Of a stretch of 64,000 nt of DNA, positions 52,017 to 61,537 are shown one piece after another. The notes under the pieces were generated by a model. The model was not told the origin of the DNA. It saw only the letters and a program-made list of their open reading frames with translations, and ran no database searches. Location of the stretch: assembly GCA_964609825.1 (NCBI GenBank), contig CAZSSH010000009.1:372001-436000 (forward strand), given 5' to 3'. Source of the DNA: CAZSSH01 sp964609825 (GTDB taxonomy: Bacteria; Verrucomicrobiota; Lentisphaeria; Victivallales; Victivallaceae). A program made the translations under genes and the position numbers. The stretch's first letter is position 1; every line of letters begins with the position of its first letter.

Positions 52017-55000
52017 GCTGGCTTACTTACCAATTGAAGCACGCGCGCGCGTTTTTGTTTGCGGTGATCATCATCGTCGGTATCGGCGCACTGTTGTACA
52101 GCTATTTTTTGACCGGACGTACCGTCCGGCGCGAGATTAAAAGTTACATCGAGTCGGTCGAGGGCGTCAAGGTCGGCAAAATTCAGGAGATTTCGGCCGT
52201 TCGCCTTGATTTGTATGATGTCGAGTACAGCATTGATCACCAAAAGATCGCATCGGCCGAGAGCTTGCGCTTAAAATTGCAGACGCCCGAGTTGGGGGGC
52301 GTCCCGGAGTTGAAATCGGTTAATATCACCAATTTAGCTGTATATGACATCAAAGCTTTGATCGTCAATGTGCTTCCCCAGATGGTCGCCGCCAATGCCG
52401 GAGTTTCGGTCAACGCAATCGGCGATTGGTACTGCCCGGACGAAAACAAGCAACTGAAAAAGTATAATTTTTCGCTCCGTTTCAACGAGGGAGAGCCGGG
52501 GAAATACAATTTTTCGCTCAATCTTCCCGATCCGGGAATCCATCTCAACGGCGAATATGACGGCAAATCCGGCGACATGCGGCTCCAGCTCAACGGCAAG
52601 ATTTCCGGTGAAATTCTAAAAAATGCCGGGATACGTACCCCGATCCACATGGATTTGCCGGGTTATCTCACCTATGACGGCATAGTCAAAATCAATTTGC
52701 GGACGTTTGAGTTTACCGCGCCGTTGGTTTTGGACGGGACATTTTTGCATCAAGCGTCGATCAACGGCGATTTTTTCCAGATCATGCCGGGCGGCAAATT
52801 TCATTTCAACTGGCGCGGGCCCAATAAAAAGTGGACGATCAAATTTCCCGATGCCGAGGTGGTCAAGCCGTATGCCATTACCCTGGGGAGTCTGACCGTC
52901 TCCGGCAACGGCTCCGACCCGGATTTGGACTTTGTCATTGAGAGCATTCCGCCGGTGGGCGAGCTCATCGGGCGCATCCGGCTCAACGGTAAATTTAACC
53001 GCGACACCGGCGAGTGGGAGTTTTTCCAGAGCGAGAGTTCCAACAAGACCAATAAATGGAATTACAAAAACCAGTTTGCCATCGTCGACTCAATTTGGAA
53101 AAGTCCGCGGATATCCGGCAGTGGCAAGCGCGGACAGGGGGAAGTTAATTACAGCTTTATTTTTGATGAATTCAATCTTTTCGTCGGCGAGGACAGTGTG
53201 CCCTTTAAAGCGGACAACGGCGATATTTCCGGCGTCTGCAAATTTAACTTTGAGGACAACGGTGAAACCCGCATCGAGGTCGCCGGTGAAATCAATACAA
53301 GCAAATTGGAGTGGCCCGACCCGCAGTGTTTGTGGAACTCTACCAAGTGCCAGATCCGCTACTCTTTGCACCGCGACTTGGAGGACAAAAACTGGCTCTT
53401 GGACCTTGAGCCTTTTTTGGCGACCGTCAACATGGTCGGCGGCTCGCTGCCCAAAATCCGGTTGGAGAATATCTCCGGCAAACTCTCCACCCAGCTGCGT
53501 GCCGACAATTTCGGGCGTTGGCCGGATAGCATCGGCGGCTTGATCGTCGCCAGCCGGGCCAATCTGGTTAATTCGCCGCTGGGCGTCGGAAGTTTCAGCG
53601 ACATCAAACTTGCGGCACAGGCCGATTTGGCCGAGTCGGGCAAAGTCAAGGAGCTCGATTTCTCGTTGTCGGCGGGGCCGGGCAATCTTAAATTCGGCGA
53701 CTTTGTGTTGCAAACCGAGCGCGTCGAGGGTGACGGAAAGCTCGATCGCGAGCAATTGGCCGGGGACAATTTCAGCGCCGTCTTTGACGTGAGTGAGCCG
53801 CGCTCCAAGTTTTGGGGCTTTGATTTTGCCAACAGCGACGCCAGCTGCAAGGTCACGAGCTCGCTGCGCAAACAGGATATTACACCCGAAAATTTCCTTA
53901 TCGAGTGGAGTTTTCCGATGGGTTCCTTTAAAAGCAGCGCTCTCTCCGGTAGTTTCGGACAGGCCGGAGTGCATTTGGCGGTCAAAAACAATCTGATTGA
54001 TACAGTGGAGGGTGCGGTTGAATTTATCGAGTTTACCCAGCTTGATTACAAAAAACAATTGTTAAAGTGGACGATGGCGTTGGACCGCTTCAATTTCAAA
54101 TTTGCCAATCAAGGTCACGAGCAAACCGGACAGTGCGAACTTTTGAACGGCAATCTGCAAGTCACCAACAATGATCAAAAATTGTTTAATCTCAAAGGGA
54201 TGGAGCTCAAAATACCGCTTCGTTTTCCGGACTTTACCAAATCTGAGATCGGTACTTGGAAGATCGAAAAAATCGACTCCAACATCGACTTGTTTGACAG
54301 CGCTGGGGGCAATATTTATTTGCGGGACCGGCTGTTTTTCACCGGGCAGGTCCACTCCGGGTACTTTCAGCCGCAGCAGTTTAAGCTTACCGGCGATTTG
54401 AATTATCAAAATGAGCACTTTGTTTTGTCCAATCGCCTTGACATGCCCAAAACCAAGATGAATCAACCGTTTGCATTGTCCATGCTCAACGATCTCGGGC
54501 AGGAAGTCATGGTCAACGGGATTGTCGGCGTCAACATCAATAATATGGTCGACCATGAAAACATCCAGTGGGATTGCCGCCTTGGGCTCGAAAACGCCGA
54601 CATCAGCGGCAAAAACTTCGGCATCGAAAACGCTTCCGGTGATCTTGTGTTTGCCGACCCGGGCAATGTTAATGTCAAATCCGAGGCCCGGCTCAAATTT
54701 GGCAAATTCAATTATCGCGACACCCACGGCATCAACGGCGAACTTTTGGCGCGTTATCCGCATTTTGACGAATGCGACCTCATCAGCTTGTCTGGTACGA
54801 TCTGGCAGGGCAAAGTGAGTTTGGCCAACCCGATCAACTTCCGCAAGGGCGTCAATCAATATGATCTCGCGCTCAATCTCAACAACATTGTGCTGGACGA
54901 CTTTTTGCGTAGTCTGGGGCTGCCGCAGGCGCTGGTGAGCGGTCGGGCCAGTGGCAAGATTGAGTACAACGGCAATCTCAAACTTGAGTTGGGAGGGAGC

Positions 55001-55306
55001 AACATCTCGACCATCCAGCTGGAGAAAATCGAGCAGTACGTCGATTTGTCCGGGAGCTCGATGAGTAAAATGCGGCCGATTTTAACCTCGCTCCGGAGTT
55101 TCAACTGCCGCAAACTCTCCGTTAATATCGTCGAAGCCGATGAGAATAATTACCGCTTGACTATCAACGCATTCGGACGCCCCACCGGCTCGTTGATCCC
55201 GGAGGACAAGGCGGAGAAGTTTCGCCGCATCGGCGCCGAGGATCTGGTTATCTCCGAGGACTTTGAGATCAACTGCAACTATTTGATCCCCAAAATCAAG
55301 CGCTGA
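52013..55306 (+). CDS. Very large AsmA/TamB-like envelope protein
   Basis: A 1097-residue protein with one N-terminal membrane helix (about residues 12-36) and a long beta-rich periplasmic region with no Cys pattern or enzyme motif. The arrangement of repeated beta-strand units, with stretches such as GKISGEIL and LQVTNNDQKLFNLKG, and the C-terminal LEKIEQYVDLSGSSMSKMRP resemble the AsmA-like/DUF3971 group of lipid-bridge proteins. A role in lipid transport to the outer membrane is inferred from that similarity only. It is translationally coupled to the PurN-like gene and ends 35 bp before priA. Confidence 0.68.
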   Translation: MSWLTYQLKHARAFLFAVIIIVGIGALLYSYFLTGRTVRREIKSYIESVEGVKVGKIQEISAVRLDLYDVEYSIDHQKIASAESLRLKLQTPELGGVPELKSVNITNLAVYDIKALIVNVLPQMVAANAGVSVNAIGDWYCPDENKQLKKYNFSLRFNEGEPGKYNFSLNLPDPGIHLNGEYDGKSGDMRLQLNGKISGEILKNAGIRTPIHMDLPGYLTYDGIVKINLRTFEFTAPLVLDGTFLHQASINGDFFQIMPGGKFHFNWRGPNKKWTIKFPDAEVVKPYAITLGSLTVSGNGSDPDLDFVIESIPPVGELIGRIRLNGKFNRDTGEWEFFQSESSNKTNKWNYKNQFAIVDSIWKSPRISGSGKRGQGEVNYSFIFDEFNLFVGEDSVPFKADNGDISGVCKFNFEDNGETRIEVAGEINTSKLEWPDPQCLWNSTKCQIRYSLHRDLEDKNWLLDLEPFLATVNMVGGSLPKIRLENISGKLSTQLRADNFGRWPDSIGGLIVASRANLVNSPLGVGSFSDIKLAAQADLAESGKVKELDFSLSAGPGNLKFGDFVLQTERVEGDGKLDREQLAGDNFSAVFDVSEPRSKFWGFDFANSDASCKVTSSLRKQDITPENFLIEWSFPMGSFKSSALSGSFGQAGVHLAVKNNLIDTVEGAVEFIEFTQLDYKKQLLKWTMALDRFNFKFANQGHEQTGQCELLNGNLQVTNNDQKLFNLKGMELKIPLRFPDFTKSEIGTWKIEKIDSNIDLFDSAGGNIYLRDRLFFTGQVHSGYFQPQQFKLTGDLNYQNEHFVLSNRLDMPKTKMNQPFALSMLNDLGQEVMVNGIVGVNINNMVDHENIQWDCRLGLENADISGKNFGIENASGDLVFADPGNVNVKSEARLKFGKFNYRDTHGINGELLARYPHFDECDLISLSGTIWQGKVSLANPINFRKGVNQYDLALNLNNIVLDDFLRSLGLPQALVSGRASGKIEYNGNLKLELGGSNISTIQLEKIEQYVDLSGSSMSKMRPILTSLRSFNCRKLSVNIVEADENNYRLTINAFGRPTGSLIPEDKAEKFRRIGAEDLVISEDFEINCNYLIPKIKR

Positions 55307-55341
55307 TTTGGGCGGCTCCGCCCGGGAAGGATTGTTCGGCA

Positions 55342-57576
55342 ATGAAATTTGCCCAGGTCATCATCAATGTGTCGCTTGACCGTGCCTATGATTACATCGT
55401 GCCGGAGGAGTTGCAAACGTTTATCAAAGTTGGCAGTCAGGTCATCGTCCCTTTTGGCCGCTCGGCGTTTCGCGAGGGGTATGTAGTGTCGACCTCCGAC
55501 GAGTCGAGTTACGACTCGGACAAGCTCAAAGCAATCACCCAACTGTGCTCCCACGGCGCGCACATTCCCGACCAACTGGTCAAGCTCGGCAACTGGATCG
55601 CCGATTATTATTGCTGCAGCTTTGAGCAGGCGGTGCGCTCATTGCTCCCCGCCGCCGTACGCACCGGCAAAATCAAAAAAAAGACCCGCAAAGTCTACTC
55701 TCTTTTTGATGCGGTAGCGGCGGAGAAATTCATTGCCGGTCATCATGAGCAAAAACGGCAGGTGGGCCGGCTTGCCATTTTGAAGCACCTGTTGACCCAG
55801 AGCGGCGGGCTCCCTTTGGAGGAAATGGTTTACAATATTGAGAATTTCTCCGAAAACGCGCTCAAAAATCTGGTCAAAGAGGGACTTGTCAGCTGTCAGC
55901 TGGAGACCGTCCGGCGCGACCCGTTACTTGCCGGTCACGTGTTGGCCACCAAACCGATGACACCATCGCCGGATCAGGCCAAGGCATTGGCGAAGATTGA
56001 GGAAATGCTGGACGGCAAAACCTCGTCGCATGTCATGCTCCTTTTCGGCGTTACCAACAGCGGCAAGACCGAGGTTTATTTGCAAGCCATTGCCAAAACG
56101 ATGGCGCGGCAAAAGAGCGCGATTGTGCTGGTGCCTGAGATTTCCTTGACCCCGCAGACGGTTCGGCGGTTCCGTGCGCGGTTCGGCGACCGCCTGAGCG
56201 TGCTGCACAGCCGCCTCACCGACGCCGAGCGTTTTGAGGAGTGGAGCAAGATCAACGAGGGCGAGGTCGATATCGTGGTCGGTGCGCGCTCGGCGTTGTT
56301 TGCCCCGTTGCGCAACTTGGGGCTGATCATCGTCGACGAGGAACACGAAGGGTGTTACAAGCAGGCGGAGGCGCCGCGCTACTCGGCGCGCGATGTTGCC
56401 GTCATGCGCGGCAAGTTGGAAAGCGCCGTCGTCGTTTTGGGCTCCGCGACTCCGTCAGCGGAGAGTTATTACAATGCCGTCTCGGGAAAATACCTGTTGG
56501 CCGAGATGGCACATCAGGTGGAAGACAAGCTTCCGCCGGTGATTCGCATCATTGATCAACATTTGTGCAAAAATGACGCCAATCAGGGGAGTTTCTTTTC
56601 CCCGCCTCTCGTGGAGGCGGTATATGACCGGCTGCGCCGCAGCGAGCAAGTCATCCTGTTTCTCAACCGCCGCGGCTTTGCCCGGGTGATGATCTGTCAC
56701 GATTGCGGCTTTGAGGCCAAGTGCCCGGATTGCTCGGTCAACTATACGTATTCGCGGGCCAATGAGCTCTTGAGCTGCCACTTGTGCGGCGCGGTGATTG
56801 AGGCCCCGCGCGTCTGCCCGGTTTGCGGATCGGAGAGCATCAAATACGTCGGCGTCGGCACCGAAAAAGTGGAAGCCGCCGCCGTTAAACTCTTTGCGGG
56901 CGCGCGGATCGGGCGCATGGACTCGGATGTGATGCGCAAAGCCGAGGATTACGAGCGCGTACTCAATGATTTCAAGATTAAAAAGCTCGACATTTTGATC
57001 GGGACCCAGATGATAGCCAAAGGGTTGCATTTTCCGGGGGTGACGCTGGTCGGCTTGATCAATGCCGATCTGGGGCTAAAGATGCCCGACTTTCGCGCTC
57101 CCGAGCGGACATTTCAGCTGATTACGCAAGTGGCGGGCCGGGCCGGCCGCGGGGACATCCGGGGCGAAGTTTTGATCCAGACCTACAACCCTGAGGACGA
57201 AACCATTGTGTATGCGGCCAAGCAGGACTTTATCGGCTTTCAGACATTTGATCTGGAGATCCGCAAACTGTTGCACTATCCCCCTTACACTCACTTGATG
57301 GCCATCCATTTTCGCGGTGCGGACGAAAACAAGGTGGTCGAGTATGCCGCTTATTTTGCTGACGAATTGCGCAAATATGCGCATGAGGAGGTCAAGATCG
57401 CCGGGCCCACCAAGGCTCCCATCGAGCGGATCAAGGGAAAATACCGCTATCTGCTCATCATTCGCGGCAACCGGATCAAAAATTTGCGGCAGGCGGCCAA
57501 GGCGCTGATTTTTCACCACGTCGTCCCCAAAGACGTCGAAGTCTACGCCGATGTCGACGCCCAGGCGCTGCTGTAA
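55342..57576 (+). CDS. priA: Primosomal protein N' (helicase PriA)
   Basis: A 744-residue PriA that restarts replication forks. N-terminal 3'-end-binding part (FAQVIINVSLDRAYDYIVPE, cited at start), Walker A GVTNSGKTEVYLQ (about 235), DEEHEG (about 333) as helicase motif II, GSATPS, and a zinc-binding domain with CHDCGFEAKCPDC and CHLCG and CPVCG (about 453-495; eight Cys) as in the family. TQMIAKGLHFPGVTLVG and QVAGRAGRG follow. It ends two bases from the convergent LOG-family gene. Confidence 0.96.
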   Translation: MKFAQVIINVSLDRAYDYIVPEELQTFIKVGSQVIVPFGRSAFREGYVVSTSDESSYDSDKLKAITQLCSHGAHIPDQLVKLGNWIADYYCCSFEQAVRSLLPAAVRTGKIKKKTRKVYSLFDAVAAEKFIAGHHEQKRQVGRLAILKHLLTQSGGLPLEEMVYNIENFSENALKNLVKEGLVSCQLETVRRDPLLAGHVLATKPMTPSPDQAKALAKIEEMLDGKTSSHVMLLFGVTNSGKTEVYLQAIAKTMARQKSAIVLVPEISLTPQTVRRFRARFGDRLSVLHSRLTDAERFEEWSKINEGEVDIVVGARSALFAPLRNLGLIIVDEEHEGCYKQAEAPRYSARDVAVMRGKLESAVVVLGSATPSAESYYNAVSGKYLLAEMAHQVEDKLPPVIRIIDQHLCKNDANQGSFFSPPLVEAVYDRLRRSEQVILFLNRRGFARVMICHDCGFEAKCPDCSVNYTYSRANELLSCHLCGAVIEAPRVCPVCGSESIKYVGVGTEKVEAAAVKLFAGARIGRMDSDVMRKAEDYERVLNDFKIKKLDILIGTQMIAKGLHFPGVTLVGLINADLGLKMPDFRAPERTFQLITQVAGRAGRGDIRGEVLIQTYNPEDETIVYAAKQDFIGFQTFDLEIRKLLHYPPYTHLMAIHFRGADENKVVEYAAYFADELRKYAHEEVKIAGPTKAPIERIKGKYRYLLIIRGNRIKNLRQAAKALIFHHVVPKDVEVYADVDAQALL

Positions 57577-57578
57577 AT

Positions 57579-58274
57579 TTACTCCATCGGCTTGACGGTG
57601 CCGCGGGCGCCGAAGAGGTGGCATTGTTTGAGGTAGCTCACGGCCGCCTCGGCATTGTCGGCAATGTGAAAGAGCTCAATGTCCTCGGGGGAAATCAAGT
57701 GATTGGTCACCATCTGGTTTTGAAACCACTCGACCAGCCCCGACCAGAATTCTTTGCCGACAAAAATAATCGGGATACGGTTGATCTTGGAAGTTTGCAC
57801 CATTGTCAGCACTTCGGAGAGCTCGTCGATCGTACCGAAACCGCCCGGAAAGGCGATGACCGCGGTCGCGTATTTGAGGAAGCATACCTTGCGGACAAAA
57901 AAGTAGTGAAACGACAGACTGTCGGTCTGAAATTGGTTGGGGTGCTGCTCCATCGGGAGCTCGATATTGAGCCCGATGGATTTTCCTTCGGCCTCAAAAG
58001 CGCCCTGGTTGGCGGCATTCATAATCCCGTTGCCGCCGCCGGTGATGACGCCGTAATTGGCCTTGACCAGCAATTCTCCCAACTTTTTAGCCTCGTCATA
58101 CTCCGGAGTCCCCGGTTTGGTGCGGGCGGAACCAAAGACCGCCACCAGATTGTCAGGTTGGCGGCTCATGTACTCAAACGACTCGACAAACTCGGACATA
58201 ATGCGCAAAATCCGCCACGAGTCCATCGGGATGAAATCACAGTTATTATGAATATTGGTCCGGTACTTTTCCAT
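57579..58274 (-). CDS. LOG-family Rossmann-fold nucleotide-binding protein
   Basis: A 231-residue LOG (Lonely Guy)-type protein. The GGGNGIMNAANQGAFEAEGKS (cited part) and FPGGFGTIDELSEVLT motifs are those of cytokinin-activating phosphoribohydrolases and related proteins. The start is set at ATG 58274, where TGGAG lies 7 nt ahead, rather than at the upstream alternatives. In bacteria these proteins may hydrolyse nucleoside monophosphates such as AMP; its role here is not clear. It is convergent with priA. Confidence 0.86.
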   Translation of the reverse strand: MEKYRTNIHNNCDFIPMDSWRILRIMSEFVESFEYMSRQPDNLVAVFGSARTKPGTPEYDEAKKLGELLVKANYGVITGGGNGIMNAANQGAFEAEGKSIGLNIELPMEQHPNQFQTDSLSFHYFFVRKVCFLKYATAVIAFPGGFGTIDELSEVLTMVQTSKINRIPIIFVGKEFWSGLVEWFQNQMVTNHLISPEDIELFHIADNAEAAVSYLKQCHLFGARGTVKPME

Positions 58275-58576
58275 ATTTTTCTCCATATAAGGTCGTCTGC
58301 TTTTGCTTATTGCAATATAGCGGCGAAACCGCGCTTTTACAATTGCCGCCACAAAAAAAATACAGAAAAACCGCAAATCCCGTAAAAAAAACCGGTTTTT
58401 TTTGAGTTTGAGCTGGATAAAACGGTTATGGGTAATTTTTATTGCCGCCAAATCGGGGATTCCGAGTCAATAAAATACTTTATTTTATTAGTAATAAATA
58501 ATATGCCGGTCATCCCGGATTTGAAATTCGACGATAAAAAGGTTATATTACCCGGATAGCAAAGGAGGTTTTTGCA
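58275..58576. promoter_or_regulatory. Divergent promoter region
   Basis: About 300 bp without a gene. Minus strand promoter for the LOG gene: TTGTAA (58337-58342) and TATATT (58314-58319), 17 bp apart. Plus strand promoter for the gene at 58577: TTGAAA (58521-58526) and TATATT (58544-58549), 17 bp apart. The AT-rich tract 58380-58510 between them holds no other element I can name. Confidence 0.6.
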
Positions 58577-59581
58577 ATGAAATTATGGAAAAATTGTGGT
58601 CGTTTGTTTCTGACTTTTTTATGCATGGGGCCGGTGTGGTGTCCGGCCGAAAGTCAGAGAGAAATGGGGAATTTGTTACAAAAATCGGTCGATTACTCGA
58701 CCCAAACCGCGTTTTTGGGCCAAGGGCCGGTGGACGGTGTCGAGTTGCCGCTTGACTCGGTGCTTTACGGCGCCAACGGCAAAGTGCGCTTTGAGTATAC
58801 CGGTAAGGTGCGCAAGCGCAAACATGTGCTGATTTCGGACTTTGAGGCTCAAAACGAAGCCTTGTGGCTTGAAGACGAGTCGGCGCAAACGCCGACGGCG
58901 GTGATCGTCTCCGATGCTCCCGGGTATTGGAACTGGATGTTTACCGTCAAAGCGATGCGCCAAAAAGATCGCTTGGATCAGGCGGCCTACTCACTTGCCG
59001 ACGGTGAATATGACGGCAAACCGTGCTATGAGCTCACGGCGCAGTATCCGGTCGGCGACGCGGTGATTGCGACGGCTCCCGCCTGGCACTTTAATGTCCT
59101 CAACATTCGTCAGTTTGCCGACCGTGACGGCAAATTGCTGGCGGGCAATCTTGCGCCCGAGGTTTATGCCGCCGCGCCCGAGCTGTTTCGCAGCAATTAT
59201 TTTGCCACGATCAAGCTTTTGATTGACAAGACACCCGGAAAACCGTTTATCTATGCCTTTACGGCCGATAACCCGGCCGGTGTCCGTGTCGGTTTCGGCT
59301 CCTGGGGCAAGGTGGAGTTTCCGGCCGCGCTCGATGCCGGTAAGTTTGCCGCGCCCGCCGGTGCGTCTGTGACCAAGGTCACCGGCCGCGATGAATTCCG
59401 GCAGGCTTATGTCAAAGCGCATTTGCCCGATTTTGACCGGCCGCCGATGCTGTTTCCGCAGCTTTGGGACTATTTTTGGACCTCGCCGGGCGGCAAATGG
59501 CGTCTGGTCGGGCTGCTTGCCGCGATTGGCGCAATCGCAACGGTGATCCGGTATAAAACCCGGCGGCCGTGCCGCGTATAA
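58577..59581 (+). CDS. Exported protein of unknown function, LolA-like fold possible
   Basis: A 334-residue protein with a signal peptide (about 1-25), a soluble domain and a C-terminal membrane helix (about residues 303-325, WRLVGLLAAIGAIATVIRY). The middle part (MDGVELPLDSVLYG-like start, FEYTGKVRKRKHVLISDFE and QKDRLDQAAYSLADGEYDGKPCYELTA) recalls outer-membrane lipoprotein-sorting or DUF4292-like domains. AAAGGAGG precedes the ATG. A strong terminator follows, so it is monocistronic. Function unknown. Confidence 0.7.
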   Translation: MKLWKNCGRLFLTFLCMGPVWCPAESQREMGNLLQKSVDYSTQTAFLGQGPVDGVELPLDSVLYGANGKVRFEYTGKVRKRKHVLISDFEAQNEALWLEDESAQTPTAVIVSDAPGYWNWMFTVKAMRQKDRLDQAAYSLADGEYDGKPCYELTAQYPVGDAVIATAPAWHFNVLNIRQFADRDGKLLAGNLAPEVYAAAPELFRSNYFATIKLLIDKTPGKPFIYAFTADNPAGVRVGFGSWGKVEFPAALDAGKFAAPAGASVTKVTGRDEFRQAYVKAHLPDFDRPPMLFPQLWDYFWTSPGGKWRLVGLLAAIGAIATVIRYKTRRPCRV

Positions 59582-59601
59582 TATTTTTTCCCACACCACA
59601 T

Positions 59602-59640
59602 AATACCGCAAAGGAATTGATCTTTTGCGGTATTTTTTTT
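59602..59640 (+). terminator. Intrinsic terminator after the exported-protein gene
   Basis: AATACCGCAAA (59602-59612) pairs with TTTGCGGTATT (59624-59634), followed by a run of T to 59640. Confidence 0.85.
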
Positions 59641-59671
59641 GACAATTAATCAATATTTTTCGATTTTGCTA

Positions 59672-59725
59672 TTGACAAATCGCTCCATCTTTGCTATAAT
59701 AAATAAGGATACTCTCTGAGAGAGT
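59672..59725 (+). promoter_or_regulatory. Consensus promoter and palindromic operator of the GntR/LacI locus
   Basis: TTGACA (59672-59677) and TATAAT (59695-59700), both perfect consensus with a 17-bp spacer. The 15-bp inverted repeat ACTCTCTGAGAGAGT (59711-59725) follows over the first transcribed bases. This is a tightly controllable promoter, likely repressed by the protein it encodes. Confidence 0.8.
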
Positions 59726-59743
59726 GAGATGGTAAGGGAAAAT

Positions 59744-60787
59744 ATGATTCAGGCAATGTCAAAAAGTGAATACGTCAAACAAAGGCTGATTGCGGAAATC
59801 CGCAACGGGAAATTCCGGCCCGGCTCCGCCTTGCCGTCGATTGAGTTTATGGCATTTGATTTTAAAGTGAGTAAAAATACGGTATCGCTGGCATTGGCAT
59901 CGTTGCGAGATTTGGGGATTGTTGAGCTCACGCAAGGAAAACCGACGATGGTGACCGGTTTTTTGCACAGTTTTCATATCGAAGTGATCGCTTACGGAGT
60001 AATTCCGCTGCAGCACAATGATTTTTGGGGTGAGATGTGGCGGGGCATCTGCGATGTGGCGTCGATGTACGATAATGTGGTAGTTGATCAGCGCCACATC
60101 GACTCGACTTTTTTGCCTGATTTGAGCGAACCCCCGGAGTATTTGCGCGACAATGGCGGGGTGATCTTGCTGGGGACGACGCGTCATGAGTATATCGAGC
60201 ACTTGCGTAAGTACAACATCCCATTTATTTTGGTGCACGAAAAAGTTAATGATAAGACCGTGCCGACCATTTATCCTGCGTTTGAAAAAGTGATGAGCGA
60301 GGCAGTCGGCCGTTTTGTCGAGCAGGGTGCCAAGCGTATCGGTTATCTCGGCAATCAAAACCTTCATTGCGGGATTGATATGTATAAATTGGAGTGTTTT
60401 AAAAAAGCATTGAGTGATTATGGTCTTGTTTGTGATAAAAACCTGATTGCCCATTCCGAGCATTTGCTCAATCTGGCATACGGTTATACCAAGGAATATC
60501 TCGAAGTTAACCCGGAGCTGCCCGACGGTTTATTGCTTGGCTCAGATACATTGCTTTTGGGGGCCTTTAAAGCCTTTAAGGATGCCGGAGTGCGTGTCCC
60601 CGAGGACCTTAAGGTAATCTCCTGTGACAATCTTGACTGGGGCAATTATGTGACGCCGGCGGTGGATACGATTGAGCTTTTTCGTTACGAAATGGGCAAA
60701 TCTGCGGCAACCCGGATGGTCGAGCGTTTATTGGAGCACAAACCGTTGAAAAGTGAAATCATCGATCCCGTTTTTATAAAAAAATAA
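59744..60787 (+). CDS. GntR-HTH regulator with LacI-type sugar sensor, second pseudopilin module
   Basis: A 347-residue regulator. An N-terminal winged helix of GntR type (SEYVKQRLIAEIRNGKFRPG and SIEFMAFDFKVSKNTVSLAL, residues 6-55) is joined to a LacI/periplasmic-binding-like domain (IEVIAYGVIPLQ onwards; DLKVISCDNLDW near the end). ATG 59744 is preferred because AAGGG sits 5 nt ahead; ATG 59729 lies next to the operator. It is the first gene of an operon with a pseudopilin and two glycosidase-like genes and is probably their repressor. Confidence 0.9.
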   Translation: MIQAMSKSEYVKQRLIAEIRNGKFRPGSALPSIEFMAFDFKVSKNTVSLALASLRDLGIVELTQGKPTMVTGFLHSFHIEVIAYGVIPLQHNDFWGEMWRGICDVASMYDNVVVDQRHIDSTFLPDLSEPPEYLRDNGGVILLGTTRHEYIEHLRKYNIPFILVHEKVNDKTVPTIYPAFEKVMSEAVGRFVEQGAKRIGYLGNQNLHCGIDMYKLECFKKALSDYGLVCDKNLIAHSEHLLNLAYGYTKEYLEVNPELPDGLLLGSDTLLLGAFKAFKDAGVRVPEDLKVISCDNLDWGNYVTPAVDTIELFRYEMGKSAATRMVERLLEHKPLKSEIIDPVFIKK

Positions 60788-60807
60788 CCAACCGGAGGAA
60801 AAGAAAA

Positions 60808-61515
60808 ATGAGAAGAGTGAATTTTACATTGATCGAGCTTTTGGTCGTGATTGCCATCATCGCAATTTTGGCATCAATGCTGTTGCCAGCCTTAAATCAG
60901 GCACGGGCCAAAGCGCGTGACATCAAGTGCACCAATAATGTCAAACAGTTGGTATTCGGATGTTTGCAGTATGCCGATGACAACAAGGGGCAAGGCCCGC
61001 GGCATAACGGTTATACTGCCACCAACCCCAATTACCTCAAATGGCAATCGGCGATTTTGCCGTATCTCTACTCTGGGATGCTGAAAAGCAATGACCCCGA
61101 CTCCTTTATGCCGTTTGCCGACGCCACTATGACTACCCGCAAAATGTACGGTGTATTTATCTGCCCGTCCAATAACGAAAATATCTTTACCAAAGCTTTT
61201 TTGCTCAACAATCATTACGGAATCAATTACTTTGTTTCGACCGGGGCAAATACCACCGACCGGTTGTTGGGAAGCTATTACAAAAAAATCAAGACTCCAA
61301 GCAAGCGCTTTTTGATTACGGATAAATCGCAGCCGCTGGCGACCGGCTCCGATGACCCGTACATCGAGCAGACATCCAAAATCGGCTGGCGGCATTTAAA
61401 CAACAATGGCGCGATTTTCGGGATGATTGACGGTCACGTCGAGGGGATGAAAAAAGTTAAAGTGCCGACTGCCGGGTACTATGTGTACTTTTGGGGTCAG
61501 GCTTGCGGCAACTAG
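60808..61515 (+). CDS. Pseudopilin-like protein, H-X-DG type, in the GntR/LacI operon
   Basis: A 235-residue protein beginning MRRVNFTLIELLVVIAIIAILA, with the membrane helix at residues 6-22. Its C-terminus carries RHLNNNGAIFGMIDGHVEGM, the H-X(n)-DG motif. Asn, not Gly, comes before FTLIE. A CNNNVKQ-like block and LQYADDNKG are shared with the pseudopilins at 30996 and 40029. CGGAGG sits ahead of the ATG. It starts 20 bp after the regulator gene and 22 bp before the next gene, so it is in the operon. Role unknown. Confidence 0.9.
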   Translation: MRRVNFTLIELLVVIAIIAILASMLLPALNQARAKARDIKCTNNVKQLVFGCLQYADDNKGQGPRHNGYTATNPNYLKWQSAILPYLYSGMLKSNDPDSFMPFADATMTTRKMYGVFICPSNNENIFTKAFLLNNHYGINYFVSTGANTTDRLLGSYYKKIKTPSKRFLITDKSQPLATGSDDPYIEQTSKIGWRHLNNNGAIFGMIDGHVEGMKKVKVPTAGYYVYFWGQACGN

Positions 61516-61537
61516 AAGAATTCATTAGAGAAATAAT

